This document shows, one piece after another, positions 12,564-25,686 of a stretch of 64,000 nucleotides of DNA. The number at the start of each line of letters is the position of its first letter. Position 1 is the stretch's first letter. The DNA is from Lineus longissimus (lineage: Eukaryota; Nemertea; Pilidiophora; Heteronemertea; Lineidae). The position numbers and the translations under genes were made by a program. The notes below the pieces were generated by a model that saw only the letters and a program-made list of their open reading frames with translations, searched no databases and had not been told where the DNA came from. The stretch is taken from assembly GCF_910592395.1 (NCBI RefSeq), contig NC_088310.1, positions 4,347,501 through 4,411,500 of the forward strand, read 5' to 3'.

Positions 12564-13598
12564 ATGGATCAGCTTGATGCCCTTTTCGGTGGAAATCAAC
12601 TCAGTAATGGTGATCTTTTACAGCAGGTAAACCAATTTCGCTTGTGATATCCATTTTCTGAAATTGCTGGGCATTGTTAGAACCGTAGCTGGGTGTTGGA
12701 CCCGAATTATTTTGGGTGAAATTTGAAGTTTTTGTGGGACTGGCTGATCTCGATTGACTGGCCCCTCCTCTCTTGCAGTACATGTCCTGTACAAATGCAC
12801 TGTCACTGTACATGATTTGTCACAATGGCAGAATAAATGGAATAGATTTCAAGGATTCACAGATTCAGGTGTATCAGTGAGTTTATACTAGCTAGCCGTG
12901 ATCTACCTCCAAGAGTCTCCCTGTCAATCATAACCGTGCGTGACGGTAGGCACAGGGTAGGCATACTTGGACTGGCCTTGCATTTGCAACACGGGCATGC
13001 AGAAATCAAGCTATCTTAAATCAAAGGCCATCTTAAATAAGTGACAGTCCACAAGCTTCTCCTCTAAAAAGAATGTTGTCTCTTTTCAGATTGCCTTACT
13101 GGCCTGGGTTAAAGGCGGTGATAATGGAAAACAACTCATGGAGTCTGTAACTACTTTGAGGGTTGGCCGAGAGATCTACAACAGACTCACAGGGGAGGCT
13201 CTTATAGAACAGTATAGGGTGAGTTTAGTGTATTCAGTGCCAATCCTGATTGGCCCAATGCCCAGTATGTCACTAAGAAGTCATGAAGAGCCTCCAAAAT
13301 GATTAGAGTGACCATCTGTTCTTTGTTGTCATTACTTGAAAATGCTTGGTATAATTTTGGCAAAAAATGTTTCTCCACAGCATAGGTAGGCGGTTTAGAG
13401 GTACATATGTTACCTAGTACAATGGATCGAAAATGATGATGTAATCCTCACCATCCTCTTTCTTTTATTTTACAGAAAGAATGCATACTCGGTATTACAA
13501 AATATATCAAGGACCATCCCAGGGCTTCGGAAAAAGAAACCCAGGCCGAGGTGACAAAACAGATCCAGTTATTCGCTGCCCGTGTCTCTGCTTTGTGA
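12564..13598 (+). CDS. Small conserved-looking protein of 104 aa, function unknown
   Basis: Three phase-0 exons (12564-12626, 13090-13218, 13476-13598) with clean AG/GT borders give a 104-residue protein: MDQLDALFGGNQLSNGD at the start, then an alpha-helical body (IALLAWVKGGDNGKQLMES, LRVGREIYNRLTGEALIEQ, ILGITKYIKDHP, QIQLFAARVSAL). No signal peptide, membrane segment or zinc-binding cysteines. The short introns, complete phase agreement, Kozak-like AAA before ATG and an AATAAA at 14289 make it a convincing gene. I do not recognise the family. It is divergently paired with PDCD2 across 52 bases, which suggests housekeeping expression. Confidence 0.82.
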
Positions 13599-14288
13599 TC
13601 TTCAACCAATGACTCATGACTGACCAACCACTCGGTGTTCTCCATTCTGATGTAATCATGGCAAAGAGGAAACAGTTCCGTTTTTCATGAGGCTAGCGGA
13701 ATGAAAATTGTCCACCTGTGGAGAACATTGTCTTTCCTTGTGACCTTTCTGTTGAAGGACCTCTGGTAGGTTCTTGGACAATGAAAGATGGTTTTGTCAA
13801 CTAAGTAGTGTACACTGTTCTATTTTCAGTTATTCAACTTAAAGTAAATTACAACGATGGTTTCAGTCACATGTCATATGGGATGTATTGACTACATGTG
13901 TTGAACCATTGGTATTCTAAGATAAGAGCGTTGAAGCAAATGTGCTGATGCTGCGGAAGCTAACTAATGATGTCTAACTTAGTTTTCTATATTCGCTTGT
14001 TATGGGACTATCTTTTTTCCAAATGGGGAAATTAAGTTGGCCAAATGTTTCATTCTATTTTGTTTATTTTCATTTACATGTAACTGCATTGATATGCTGA
14101 GAGCTTTGCCTCTGAGAAGAATCTAAAAAGAGATTTTGTTCATTTTTCGGTATTTTGAGAGGCAGGGTGTCTAATAAATGTTTAGTCTCTGGGCATTGGC
14201 TGGCAATGGCATGACAGCATTTTTCTACAGTTATTGTATCATGATGTCATTGATGTAAGCAATCGTATGTTTGTAATTCTCCATGATC

Positions 14289-14294
14289 AATAAA
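14289..14294 (+). terminator. Poly(A) signal of the 104-aa gene
   Basis: AATAAA about 690 bases downstream of the stop at 13598, with no other gene in between. Confidence 0.55.
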
Positions 14295-14489
14295 TATATT
14301 TTCATGGTGAAATTTAGTGTCAATTCTTTCCTTTCCAAATGCTCATTGTTGTTGAGTGTTGCCAGCAATGATACACCACACAGTCCACATATTCAGTGTT
14401 GCCCTTACTGAAAGGGCTAGCCAGAATAAGCTATTACGGGACAATTTATTTCCCAACTCCTACAGAAGGCAGTCTGTACAACAGAGCTA

Positions 14490-14590
14490 GTTTTTCCCAG
14501 ACCGGTCTGTACTGTCTCGTGTCTCTCAAACCTTCAACCTGCCTGTCACGAGGTGGATGTTTTAACCGTTAAGCCATTGGGGTTGACCGA
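14490..14590 (-). mobile_element. tRNA-derived SINE fragment
   Basis: On the minus strand TGGCTTAACGG (near 14565-14575) fits a Pol III A box (TRGCNNAGYGG), and AGGTTGAAGGTTTGAG about 35 bases further resembles a B box. A SINE-like body continues toward 14440. No target-site duplication was identified. Confidence 0.4.
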
Positions 14591-15030
14591 ATGTCCTTTC
14601 GTAAGGGACAGGTCTTCAAAGGGTTGATATGCTCATGGTTCAGGACAGGATTTCAGATGGTGTCATTGGGGGGTCCTGTGATTAAGGTTCTCATCTGGAT
14701 AAACCGTCAAACAGTGAGGACTGCTGCTCAAGAGTGTCTTCATTGGGCGGCTGTGTTCTATAGACCCTGTATAAGGGTTTCCTCCCTTGAATGAACTGGT
14801 TATAAATGCAGGGCAGTTGCAGTTAAAGCATATCATCACAGGGAGGTCCTGTGATAGAGGACAGCTGTTCAAAGTGTCCTCTTTGAGATGAACTGGTATA
14901 CACAGGACAGCTGCTATTCAACTGTGTCTTCAGGGCGGTCATGTGACATAGGGCAACAGATCAAGTCTTTTTAACATGAACTGTTTATACAGGACAGCTG
15001 CTTTTCAGGTGGGTCATGTCGGAGATCATC
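14590..15030. repeat. Degenerate tandem repeat, about 85-100 bp unit
   Basis: Phrases such as GGACAGCTGCT, ATGAACTGG-TATA and GTGTCTTCA-GGGCGG recur four to five times in the same order between 14600 and 15030, with many substitutions. No coding potential. Confidence 0.5.
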
Positions 15031-15191
15031 TGATATTGTCTCCAAGCGATGTTTTGTTTGTTTTCCATTGAGCATCCTTGTGTATTCCACCTAAAGACAA
15101 CATCACAATTGCCAGACAAATCAGATGTGTACTTGTAGCTTTAATTGAAAGAAATGAAGTATTATGCTTTTTCTTTTACTCCTATTGCTGC

Positions 15192-17482
15192 TTTATTTTT
15201 GATAGAAAATTACACATCTGATACAATAGTCATGATATTTTTCTAACATTTATATCAACAGAACCATCATATGACAACATACATGTAATACCTACAAGTA
15301 CTCTATAACTAAAAGTATTTGTAAATGGGAAGGAATGATAATTTTCCTTTATAGAAAGACCAGTCATATCTAGTTTTATGATTCAGAGACACCTGTTTTG
15401 GCAACACTATCAAATATGTTTGGTCTTTTTAATACTGTAACAGGAAATTATACACAGCCATCTGATGACCAATCCCAAAGGCAAGTTATATCAACCCAAA
15501 AAATAGATAACACTGGTTTGAATGCCTCATGGTCCATTCTTGAACTTAGAGACAGAATTTAAATTAGATGAAGATCTACCTACATGTACAAAGCTGAAGT
15601 AAAAATATATTCAAGAATTGGACAGATTTAAATATGGACAATTCTAAGACATATATGTTTGATTAAATACCAATTACCAAATCGGTTTATGGTTTTACGG
15701 AATTTCTTGTTTAAAAGTAAAATAGCATAGAAAGACTGTACTGTACATATAAATATCATTATTTACAACAAAAATATGAAGATGCTCAATATATATGAAA
15801 AAATAACCTATATCCTCCATGACCATTTCAAACATTTCTTAACAGATAATGACTCATTAGATACATCTTTTGGCAACAGACTTATGCTAGAATTTATAGC
15901 CATCAGGCACTAGTAGATCAAACATCTAGCGTACTGTACCGAGCCAATTGAAGAGAGTACGTTAGGCCAAAATCAGTTTAAAATACCCTGAGTAGTGCTA
16001 AGTCTTTGACATGATGTGGTGGGTAATATCTCTAGGTTCTGAAACCTATTGTCATGATTCTTCAAATTTCAATCTAACTGGAAACATTATACTTCAGCAA
16101 CAAAGCTAAATGTAATGAGGTAGCAGACTTTTGAGCAATCTTGTGAGATGGGGCTGTAAGGTGCATGTTCAAGTCCCATAAGAACACTGTAATGACAACT
16201 TCAGCCGTAATTAAAATGACTTCGTACACAACGTTTTGTCGCCATCGTTTTACCTTGTTGTATAGAACAACTACCTTGAAGAGCCTTGAAAAGGAACCAA
16301 AAGACTGTGCCAGCTTGTGAATTTGAATGATGGCTACTACCTCAATACATAATGCAGTGTTGAGTCAGATCAAGCTACGTAAAATGAAAACTGTGAAGTG
16401 CAGACGGACTTGTGCAGACGAATTTATGATTCACTTTCACTACAATGGAATGTGATAAGTGTAAAGCCACTGAATGGCTTAAATTAACCTCAACGAAACT
16501 CAATCTGAGCAAGAGAGGTATGGTATATACGTAATCAAAATTGTCATAAAATGAAAAATATTAGTAATGAAAATAACAATGGCCGGAATAAAATGAGTAG
16601 AAATGGAATGATGAAATGAAAATTATATATTATTTGGCAACGTTCCAGGGTCATATCAAAATAATTTTACAAGCAATTGTTAAACATTTCGAACAATATT
16701 ACAGTTGGAGGCTGTATAGAATGATACTTTTGATAGTGTAATATCTACCTACCTAAGGTATGAATTGGGTGATAGATTATGATATCTTTTCTCTGTGAGT
16801 TGATCAATTAATTGGTAAACCAATTACCAATCTGAAAGAGCTCTATCTACATGGATGGTTTTAGGAGCAATGGCATTGGCAGTCTTGCAATTAATTAACA
16901 TGATCACATGTAAAGGTTCGTGTTGGCCCAAAACTCGTTGAGAGTCCACATCAATTTCACGCTCCCTGCACACAAAAATGTACAGATCATCACTTTGCAG
17001 AGTTTATTGATTTCCTGTTGGACTTGGCAATTGCTGTGTTGACGATGTCGACCAACACCTATATCAAAACTTAAAGGATAACCCTTAAAAGGAATTACCT
17101 GTAAGTGACTGTGTCCCCTATGGAGATTTATAATCTAGAGATTTCTCCAGGAACTCTAAGGCACTTGAAGGGATATCATAATTCTGATGGTGACAGTTTT
17201 GTACAATGTTCAACGTGTCACTGAAAGAGCACCATCATGCAAGCGAAATATAAACATCCAGCATTCTCCACAGGTTGTTCTAGCAGGGGAGGCAGCCATT
17301 TTGGTTTTGCCACATTATCGATGTTACCACAGGATTACTAAGCTGAGCTAACATGCTGAATATTACAGAACTATAATCTCTCATTTTTTGAGTAACGGTG
17401 GAAGTCAGGGTTTCAACACAACCACACTAAAACACCCCGCGGAGAAAACTGTCATCGAAAAAGCGTGATGGAGAATCAGTTT
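15192..17482 (-). other. Probable long 3' UTR of the CCDC170-like gene
   Basis: 2.3 kb of AT-rich DNA without plausible exons between the stop codon at 17483 and a minus-strand AATAAA (TTTATT at 15192-15197). It could equally be intergenic; transcript data would decide. Confidence 0.35.
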
Positions 17483-20400
17483 TTAGTACTGTCGTGGATC
17501 CCGTCGGACTGGTGACGTAGACCTTGGTCGTTGTTGTTGTTTGTTTGAACTCCCTTTGTGATGATGCGGCCGCTTGGGACTTCTTCCACGTGGGCCTAAA
17601 AATCGTTTGGCGTCTTCGTACCCTGCTCTGAACCCGTCTTCCATATCTCCCATTGTGTGGTCAATCGCGAAACCCGTCAAGCCCGCAGACTGGTATGCCT
17701 GAATAAGTTTTTCGAGACGTGCAATGACTTCGTAGTTTGGAACTGCGAGAGTATTGATGTCTAATCCAAGCATTCTTGCAGTAACCTGGCGCAGTTCGAG
17801 AAGCTGAAATCGAAAAGGAAAACAGTCAGTTGATTTCCAGGCAACATGTAGTTTTTAGTAAACATTCTAATAGGTTCCAAACCTCTCAATTGAAAGATTT
17901 AGAATGAACTCAATGAGAAAGGAACAAAGTCTGAAGTGATAAGAAATCGCTCCTACCTCTCGTTCCCTGTCTGTCGCCTCCTCCATCAGCCTCTTCGTCG
18001 TCCTCAGCTCACTTGACAATGCCTGGACAGTATCTTCCGCGATGATCCGCTTCTCTCCAGAATCTCGATCACCCTCGTCGATATTCTTCCTCATCGCTTG
18101 AATCTTCTTTGCCTGGACTTGGCGCACACGCTCAAGTTTCTCCAATGTCTTCTCAAGGCCGGAGATTTCTTTGTCTTGTTCGATGCAGGTGAGCTGGAGT
18201 AAAAAAAACATCACATGATAATGTAGCCAAAACAAGGCTACATAGGAGACGTCTGCTATGAATGTTGGTTCATTTCTGGAAAACTGTCCATCGATTACAA
18301 ATGGCACCGGTGCGTACTTGGTTCAATTCAGGAGCTCCACGAGTAAACATCATTTAAAGATTTCTTACCTTCAGATTACTGCACTCCAAAAACTCTGCCT
18401 TTAATTCCACAATTTCATTTCTAGACAGTCGCAGGTTTTCTCGACATCTGTCCAGCTCCTTGGCCAGCTTTCGGACCTTCATAGATTCACCGTCCTTCTC
18501 CCGTTCCAAGTCTGTCCTACCGTGCAATTTCTCTTCCATTCCGGCAACCTTCTTCCGCATGAGATCCAAGTGAAGATCCTTGCTCTCCAATTGCTGCTTC
18601 ATAGCCTTGATCTTGCGTTGGAGGTTGTAAATGTGCGTGCTGCGGTCAGCTAGTGCTTCCGTTTCCAATTTTATCAACTGCGATGCACGGGCAAGCAGGG
18701 CCTCTCCCGACATGTCAAATCCAATGTCTGAATTCATGCGGTCAACTTTCATGATGGAAGATAATTTCTCCATGAACTTGAGGAACTGGAATGAGGAAAA
18801 GGATAGATTAATGATAGGTAAACGACTTTAGTGGCAAGGAAGAAAACAAAAGTAGACACCGAAGTATAAGGCCGTCTCGCCCATCGTACACAAGTCACAC
18901 GACTTACATGGTCCTTGTCTCGTCGGAGACCGTCCTTTAAGATGTCACTGGAAGAAAAGTCTGATTCCATGTTATGCAACCTGCTCTGGATGTCCTCCAA
19001 GTCGGCCTCAGCTCGCCTTGCCCTACGTTCGTTGATATCACTCTTTTCTCTCAGGGCGTCGTACTGTTCCGTGACACGGCGAAGTTTCTGCTCCATAGCC
19101 TCAATCACCTACAAGGGAAAGAAAGTAGAAGCTTGGATAAAGCACTCTCAACTTATGACTGATCTTTCGGGCTTGCCACGCCAAAATTGAAGAGATCTGG
19201 GATGAAGTTTTTTAGAGCTTTTGGAGACTAGCTTGCTGTGCTCCTGAGTGTACTCTAGAGCTGACGACACAAAACAGATTTCAGGTTTAGACTCGAAACA
19301 TGGTTTATTGGATGAATTAGCAAAACTCAGAAAACTACTTTTCAGCTGAAATGGCCTCCAATTAAGAATTCACCTAGTCAAAATCGGCCATGGGGTTGCA
19401 AAGATAAAGTTAAGACACGGTGTCACCATTCTGAACACTGAGAAAGATGAGAGGGCCCTTTGGCTACATGTACATACCTGTTTCCTCTCAAGAGCAGCGC
19501 CAATAAGTTCCCTCACTTTTTCTTTGATGGCGTCTTCAGTTGGTTGAACATTGGTGTAGGGATCGCCAAGCAAGTGGGCCAGACTCTCCTTAAACGAGTG
19601 AAGACTGCTCTCCATATTTTTAGCCAAGTAGTTGCGTTCTCTGTGTTCCCTGTCAATTTTATTGAGTCGGCCCTCCCTTTGTTCCAACTCGTTGCGGGTG
19701 GCAGTCCAAGCCTTTGTAGTCTGCTCCAAACGTTCCTTCAGGAGGTCATTTTCCCGAAGGAGTTCATGCCTCTCTGACATGGCATTGTCTCTTTCCTAAA
19801 ACAGATTTTAACATCTTGCATTATTTTCAGGTTTTTAAAAACCTTATGCAGTAACAGTTTCAAGTCTGATTTTCCCTCTTCGGCAGAAATTTTTCTGTCA
19901 TTCATTTCAAAGGTTTGCGCTCTCACAACATCTAAACATTACAGTATACCTACCAATCTAAGGTTTTGAATTTCCGTTGAAGTAGCAGTGCTGGCTTTCT
20001 GTTCCCTTCCAACCTCAGACACTAATCTCATGATGGTTTCCCTGCTAGCTTTGGTCTCAAGTTCGGTATTGGCCAATGTCTCATTGAGTGTTACCAGCTT
20101 CCCTTTCAGAATCGCATTTTCCTGCATCGTATCAGCAATCTACAATAATGAATGTTGACAACGGTTAAAGCAAAAATATTCAAAGCTTCCTATATTTTTG
20201 GTTGAAGCATAAGCAAAACAGTGAATACAACATAAGATTCACATCAGATTTGTCCCTGTCAAGTACACTGATTTTGGTCCCAACTGGTAACTTCAATTCA
20301 ATCCTCATAAGCAAGTACCTCTCAATGACATGTACATGAGACAGCACTTGAAAATACCAAGGGTGTCCTCTTGTTTAGAGAGATTCTACTCAGCTGCACA

Positions 20401-23400
20401 CACTGCAGTGTGTCTTCTTCTCTCCATTCTTACCTTGGCAATGACGTTTTCCATGGAACTGCTGCTGTAGTCCTCTATCCGCAGCACACTGGAGGTTTGT
20501 GACATGAGATCGTGAAACTTCCTCTCAAAAGACACACGGCATTGCTCTAGTTCCTCTTTCTCAGACAACAGGGTCCTGAAGGTCAAAGGAAAGTAGTTTT
20601 TACAACTATTTTTTTCTACCTGTGGCTGATTAAACATGGCCATGACAGTCATTGAACTAATCACTGACTACAGCAGGGACCAGAGACCAAAAGAAAATAA
20701 CAGTTGCTTTTTGTAGGAATAATTTAATGGAAAGTTTAATGGAAAGATTCCATGATGGAGTCGTTGTATATAAAAAGCATCAGTTTCTTGTATCATTTAT
20801 GAACTGATGATAGATATGCTACACACAAGTTGTGTCATCATCAGCAAACCTATTTTGTGGTTTTGGTAATTCTATGAAATTTATAAAATCTGCCTTCTTA
20901 CCTAACTCTGCTTTCCAATTCAATAATCCTTTCACGAGATTCAGAATTGTCCATCTGTAGTGATGAGATGACCATTTCGGACTTGCTTTTGACCGAATGG
21001 ACAGATCCGGCCGTATGTTCCAACTCCTCAATCTGTCTTCGCATCGTCTCCAAAACAGATTGTAACCTGGCCTCATTTTCTTTGAATGATTCATTTTCAG
21101 TCTTGAGTTCTTTTATTCGGATGTCCTTACAGTCTGCCTGAGCTTGGCATTCCCGCAACTGCAAATATTGAAAGAAGGGACATATATTTAATATTCATGT
21201 ATATGCTGCTTAAGGCAATCAGCTAAGGCATTCTTTCATTCAACTCAAGTTGCCTGTTTTGATTAGGGTTATTATGGTTGCCATGTCAACATCATCGGAC
21301 GCTATCATAACCATCACAAAAACTGATTAGGAAAAGCAGTGTGCAGTGACGACCAAACGATTGCATCAATATATATTCGTTGCCAAGGGAGACCAATATA
21401 ATGGAGACATCACCCAATGAAACTTGCTTTGATTTTGATCGACATACCTAGTCACCAGACATAGCAATCAATCACTAAGAGTGTCTTACCCGTCCTTCAA
21501 GGTTGTCTATTTTCACTTGTAATCCAGCAATCTCAGATGCTCGGTTTGGAGCTTGTGGTTGGAGGGCAGATGACAGCAAAGCTTCAAACTGAAATAAAAT
21601 ATTGTCCCCTTTCAATTACTAACTAGTCTAATCGGCATAATATCATTTTAAGTAGGAACAGAACTGGTTGCCTTAGTAAACTCAGAACTACCAAAAAATT
21701 CAATGTACAGCAGGCAACCCAGTGCATTAAACAGTGGATTTAATGAAAAAGGTATGCAAATAACAAACATGACCAAATGCATAACTTCTAACACTATTTA
21801 CCAAGCAAATATTACCACAACAATTTATTCCTTTTCAGGAGAGAAAGTTCAAGCTTTTCTGACTTAATCATTCCATTATCCACACAATGGCTGGCTGACA
21901 ATGAAAGCCTCATTCCCATACTTTAGTGATGACTTACCGCTGATGTGTCAGAAACCTTGGATGTGTAGGCTGGCTCAGCACTGAAACAAGTCAAGATGAG
22001 GCATGAATACACTGAAGTTACATTGAAAGGAATACAGGTATCAGACTTCAGAGCGATATTCCTGATTGGAACAGTCTGACTTTGAAGTGAGTTTGGAAAT
22101 GTGATACTGGTACATATGGCAAAATAGCAATAGCATATATCCAACAACTTTAGCGACTCTTTTCTATCAGCCTTTACTTGGTATGTGAAATGCACAAAGA
22201 TAACCCACATATATTTCAGCTTCCAAAATCATGTGGAAAGATGATTGTCTGACTAATCAAGAGAAATAGTTTCAACTAAAGTGTTTTGTAACATAATCAG
22301 TGTCATTCTCTACCAACAAGATAGCACTGGAACTGTCAACTGGTCTAGATGTAGGTAACTTATCCTACTTAAATGTGAGGGATAGGTTCAGCAAGGAACT
22401 CTTTTTAGAAAGGGTTGAAACTACATTGGGGTCAAAACAAGGTACCTGCAGATGCAGGAGCCCAGCATAACCGGAAGTATTCAGGGAATTAGTGACAGGA
22501 CAAACATGGTACATTGTTAGTAAGGTGACAATGAACAAAGATATGAAAGGTGACAGTAGCACTAACTTAGCACATTCTTGACCTATCAAGGGTTAACATC
22601 ACATTGCTCTGGCATTCTTACTTTGAACTAGATATCTAAGAATAAGTGATAGATGTTTACACTTGATGTTTCAAAATGCTCAGAAGACAACATCAAGTTT
22701 TCACCCTACTCACAATGTAACATGTCTCTCATGTTTATCAGACCAAGCATTGATAGGGCCTGAGTTAACACCTGGAGAACTGCAATAAAATAAGACCTAG
22801 AAATAGGAATGTTTACTGAACATTTTCAACCAATTACAAAGCAGTAAGTTTCAGGATGTCTACCCCTGCACCATCAAGCACCAAAGCAGGAGTATGTTTA
22901 GATTTCTATCTCCATGTGGCATCCGCATGCAGTCAAAGTATCAGAAGTGGTTTTATAGTATACCTTGATATTTGGGTGATAAGGGAGTCTTTCTTTCTCA
23001 AGTCCTCTTTCAGTATCTTTACTTGTTCTTGAAGCTGGAAGAGAGATGGGGATTAGTATTACTAAACAGAACTCAAAATTCGAGCAAGTTTCAACTGTCA
23101 CTGTCATCCTGCTGCAAGTTTTCAAAGCTCCGAAGGGATCAATGTAGGCCTATTGTTCTACTGTTACAATCTATAAAATCGACTGAACATGCAAAATGTT
23201 GTCAACGCCACCCCCAGCAACACCACTCAGCAGCTAAGCATGATCTCTTGTCACTCACCGACTCGGACATCACACTTTGAGACTCACAAATAAATATTAT
23301 TCACAATGTGATCTTATTTCTGTTCCTGAAAAGTTGTTTTCAGTGTATTTTCTCCTTGAAATCGATCACTTCAGGTACTATTACTGTGCATACCTAGCTA

Positions 23401-24974
23401 AATTAGTGTCTAGTTTCGTCTCTGATGACATTTATTTCGTAAAAATCGCTGTTTTTTTCTAAAAAGGTGTTTTTGTGGTCATTTTGGCTGTTTATTTCGA
23501 GGGTACGGTAGGAGGTCATCGTTCACTCGATAACTCTTTTTAAAATGAAATAAAAGCGTTTTAAGATATACGATATGAATTGATATTAATATTCGTCAAG
23601 TGGGATTGTCGGTGGACGTTCATTGTTGAATTGTAGTGCTGGAATTACGAAAATATATCGATATCGTTGAGAATTTATTCATTAGGGGCCTACTCTCAAT
23701 TTTTTCAACGCCTCTAGCACTGGTAAATTGCCACCATCTTGAAAAGCAGTGCCGCGGATGTGGATATGTAAAAAGGTTATCGCATCGCCACTACGCCTGA
23801 GAACGATGGCTGCCCTGCGCTGCATTGATAGTTCGTAATAAATTCACATAAAAACACACCAGAAGATCTCCGATTTTATTTACAAAGATCATATTTTGTT
23901 ATTTATTGATAAAACAAGCCATTTTACCACAGCAGGTGACACATATTAGGCCTGAATAAGACTTTAGAATTTGAAGTGGTGGTGACGATGCCGATATCCA
24001 AGATGGCGGAATTATACCAGTGGTCAAATCTCATCTATTTTGGGTAATTGCATCATTATTTCTTTTTGTGATAGGTGATTTGTAAAATTTTGACAATTAT
24101 ATTTAGCAATATTTCGATAAATGCGGACCTGCTTCTTCCTCTTTTCGCAATCCGTTCTAATTGTAAAATTTTGACAATTATATTTAGCAATATTTCGATA
24201 AATGCGGACCTGCTTCTTCCTCTTCGTAATCCGTTCGAAGGGGTGACGGTGTTTCGATAACAGCGGGGCGCAAGCCGTCATGGGGGATGTACACTACAAT
24301 GCACGTGATGATGGTTGAACATTCACTCTCGTTGACAGTGTATTATTGAAATATTTGATTGTGATGATGGTGTATTGTACTAGGCCTTGCATGCTCCCAA
24401 CGTGTGGCATATTTCATATTAGAACCTTGTAGGTCAACACTGCTGAATACTACATACCTCATTTATGATCACCAATCTTCTCCCACTCTTTCTTCTTACC
24501 GAATGTGTCCACACTGCACTTACGGTCATTGTACTTTCATCTTATGTAAAATGTAACTTTTTACACGGTTTCAATAAACGATTTGTAATTTGTAATTTGT
24601 AAATTATAAATTTCACTAATAATTTGACGCCGCCAATTCCACTGGTCTTCGAAATACGTAAGCTACACTGTTGACGACTATGACACTCCTCACAAACCAC
24701 ATTGTGAATCAGACGCCGATAGGCTTGTCTATCTGGTCATCCTCTTCTCGTCAAAACAAATGAGGACTGAAAATTGAATGGGACGTAGGAGCATCTACAC
24801 ACAACTCACCTCAAGCAACATTTTACGTGAACCAGGATTGGGAGATCCTGGTCTGTTCAGAGGAGTGCTACTGCCCGATGATCGCAGTTCAGTGACAGTG
24901 TATCTGGTGCTGGCACCCACATTTCTGTGGATATCTGGGAGCCCATTTGAATGACCATTTTCTCGGTAAGCCAT
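17483..24974 (-). CDS. CCDC170: Long coiled-coil protein, CCDC170-like (840 aa)
   Basis: Thirteen exons in transcript order: 24974-24810, 23034-22964, 22779-22714, 21980-21938, 21588-21490, 21158-20902, 20575-20434, 20139-19954, 19795-19478, 19108-18908, 18785-18369, 18193-17957, 17803-17483. Their lengths total 2523, an exact multiple of three. The N-terminus is Ser/Pro-rich and disordered (TELRSSGSSTPLNRPGSPNP). From exon 5 the protein is almost continuous heptad coiled coil with many Glu/Lys/Leu. Near the end LLELRQVTARMLGLDINTL and PNYEVIARLEKLIQAYQ match what I recall of the conserved CCDC170 C-terminus; a basic Ser/Arg/Pro tail follows. Human CCDC170 (about 715 aa) binds Golgi-associated microtubules. 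The coiled-coil assignment is firm; the orthology rests mainly on the C-terminal motif. Confidence 0.85.
24081..24235. repeat. Tandem duplication, two 81-bp units, in CCDC170-like intron 1
   Basis: Copies starting at 24081 and 24162 share a near-identical block beginning TGTAAAATTTTGACAATTAT and ending in GCGGACCTGCTTCTTCCTCTT. Only a few bases differ, so the duplication is recent. Confidence 0.85.
24350..24610 (+). mobile_element. Possible 3' end of a non-LTR retrotransposon with (TTTGTAA)n tail
   Basis: A stretch ending TTTACACGGTTTCAATAAACG followed by several TTTGTAA/TTGTAAT units resembles the 3' tail of a LINE or LINE-mobilised SINE. There is no protein-coding trace. Called from form only. 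Confidence 0.35.
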
Positions 24975-25686
24975 GGTTATTTTTGTTTCAATGTAACAAA
25001 ATCGGAATCTTGAGGTATTAAAGATATACTGTGATTAACTTAGAGCCGATCAGGCCAGTCTCTGCGTGAAAATACACTGCTAAACACAAGTATGAATGAG
25101 ACACTTTTGCATTGCTTGGCAACTCCAAACAAACAGGTCAACAGGTGCCCGGTCAAGGCCGTTGCCTCGTTTTCAATCGTCCTTGCACAGCGCCATCTGC
25201 AAACTCGCCCCAGTGCTGAAATTAAAAAATTTCAGGAACGAAATCAGCGCCTCTAGTGTCAAGATTGCGCCATCTGAAGGACAAAACCGTCACACTTCAT
25301 CTAATTTTCTGCATTTCGCTGCCACATTTCAACATGTTCTTTAAATTTAACCCCTTTTCGGGGCGGGTAACACAATCTTCTCAAAGCTCAGCATACAATC
25401 CACGTGTAAGAGTCATTTAAAAATGTTTCATTGGCCTAAAAGTCGGCGTTTATGAGCTAGGACATCCTGTCATAGGTCATAAATCCGGTTTTGTTTGCCG
25501 GATGTGTAAAATGAAGGGTGTTGTTTCTAAATTCGGACAGCGTTTAAAGTTATATTTTGGGCAGCTGGTCTGCTTGTGTAGGGCTATTTCCGGTAGGAAT
25601 TTCAGGTTCTAGCCAAAATGATGGTCCCTATTATTGCCAACCCTTAATCCACCCACATTCCACCATCCAGGAGGGTAACTACAACT
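24975..25686. promoter_or_regulatory. Divergent promoter region between the CCDC170-like and COX7A-like genes
   Basis: About 710 bases between opposite start codons (24974 minus, 25687 plus). No ORF of note and no clear TATA box; the region is expected to hold both promoters. No specific site is claimed. Confidence 0.4.
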
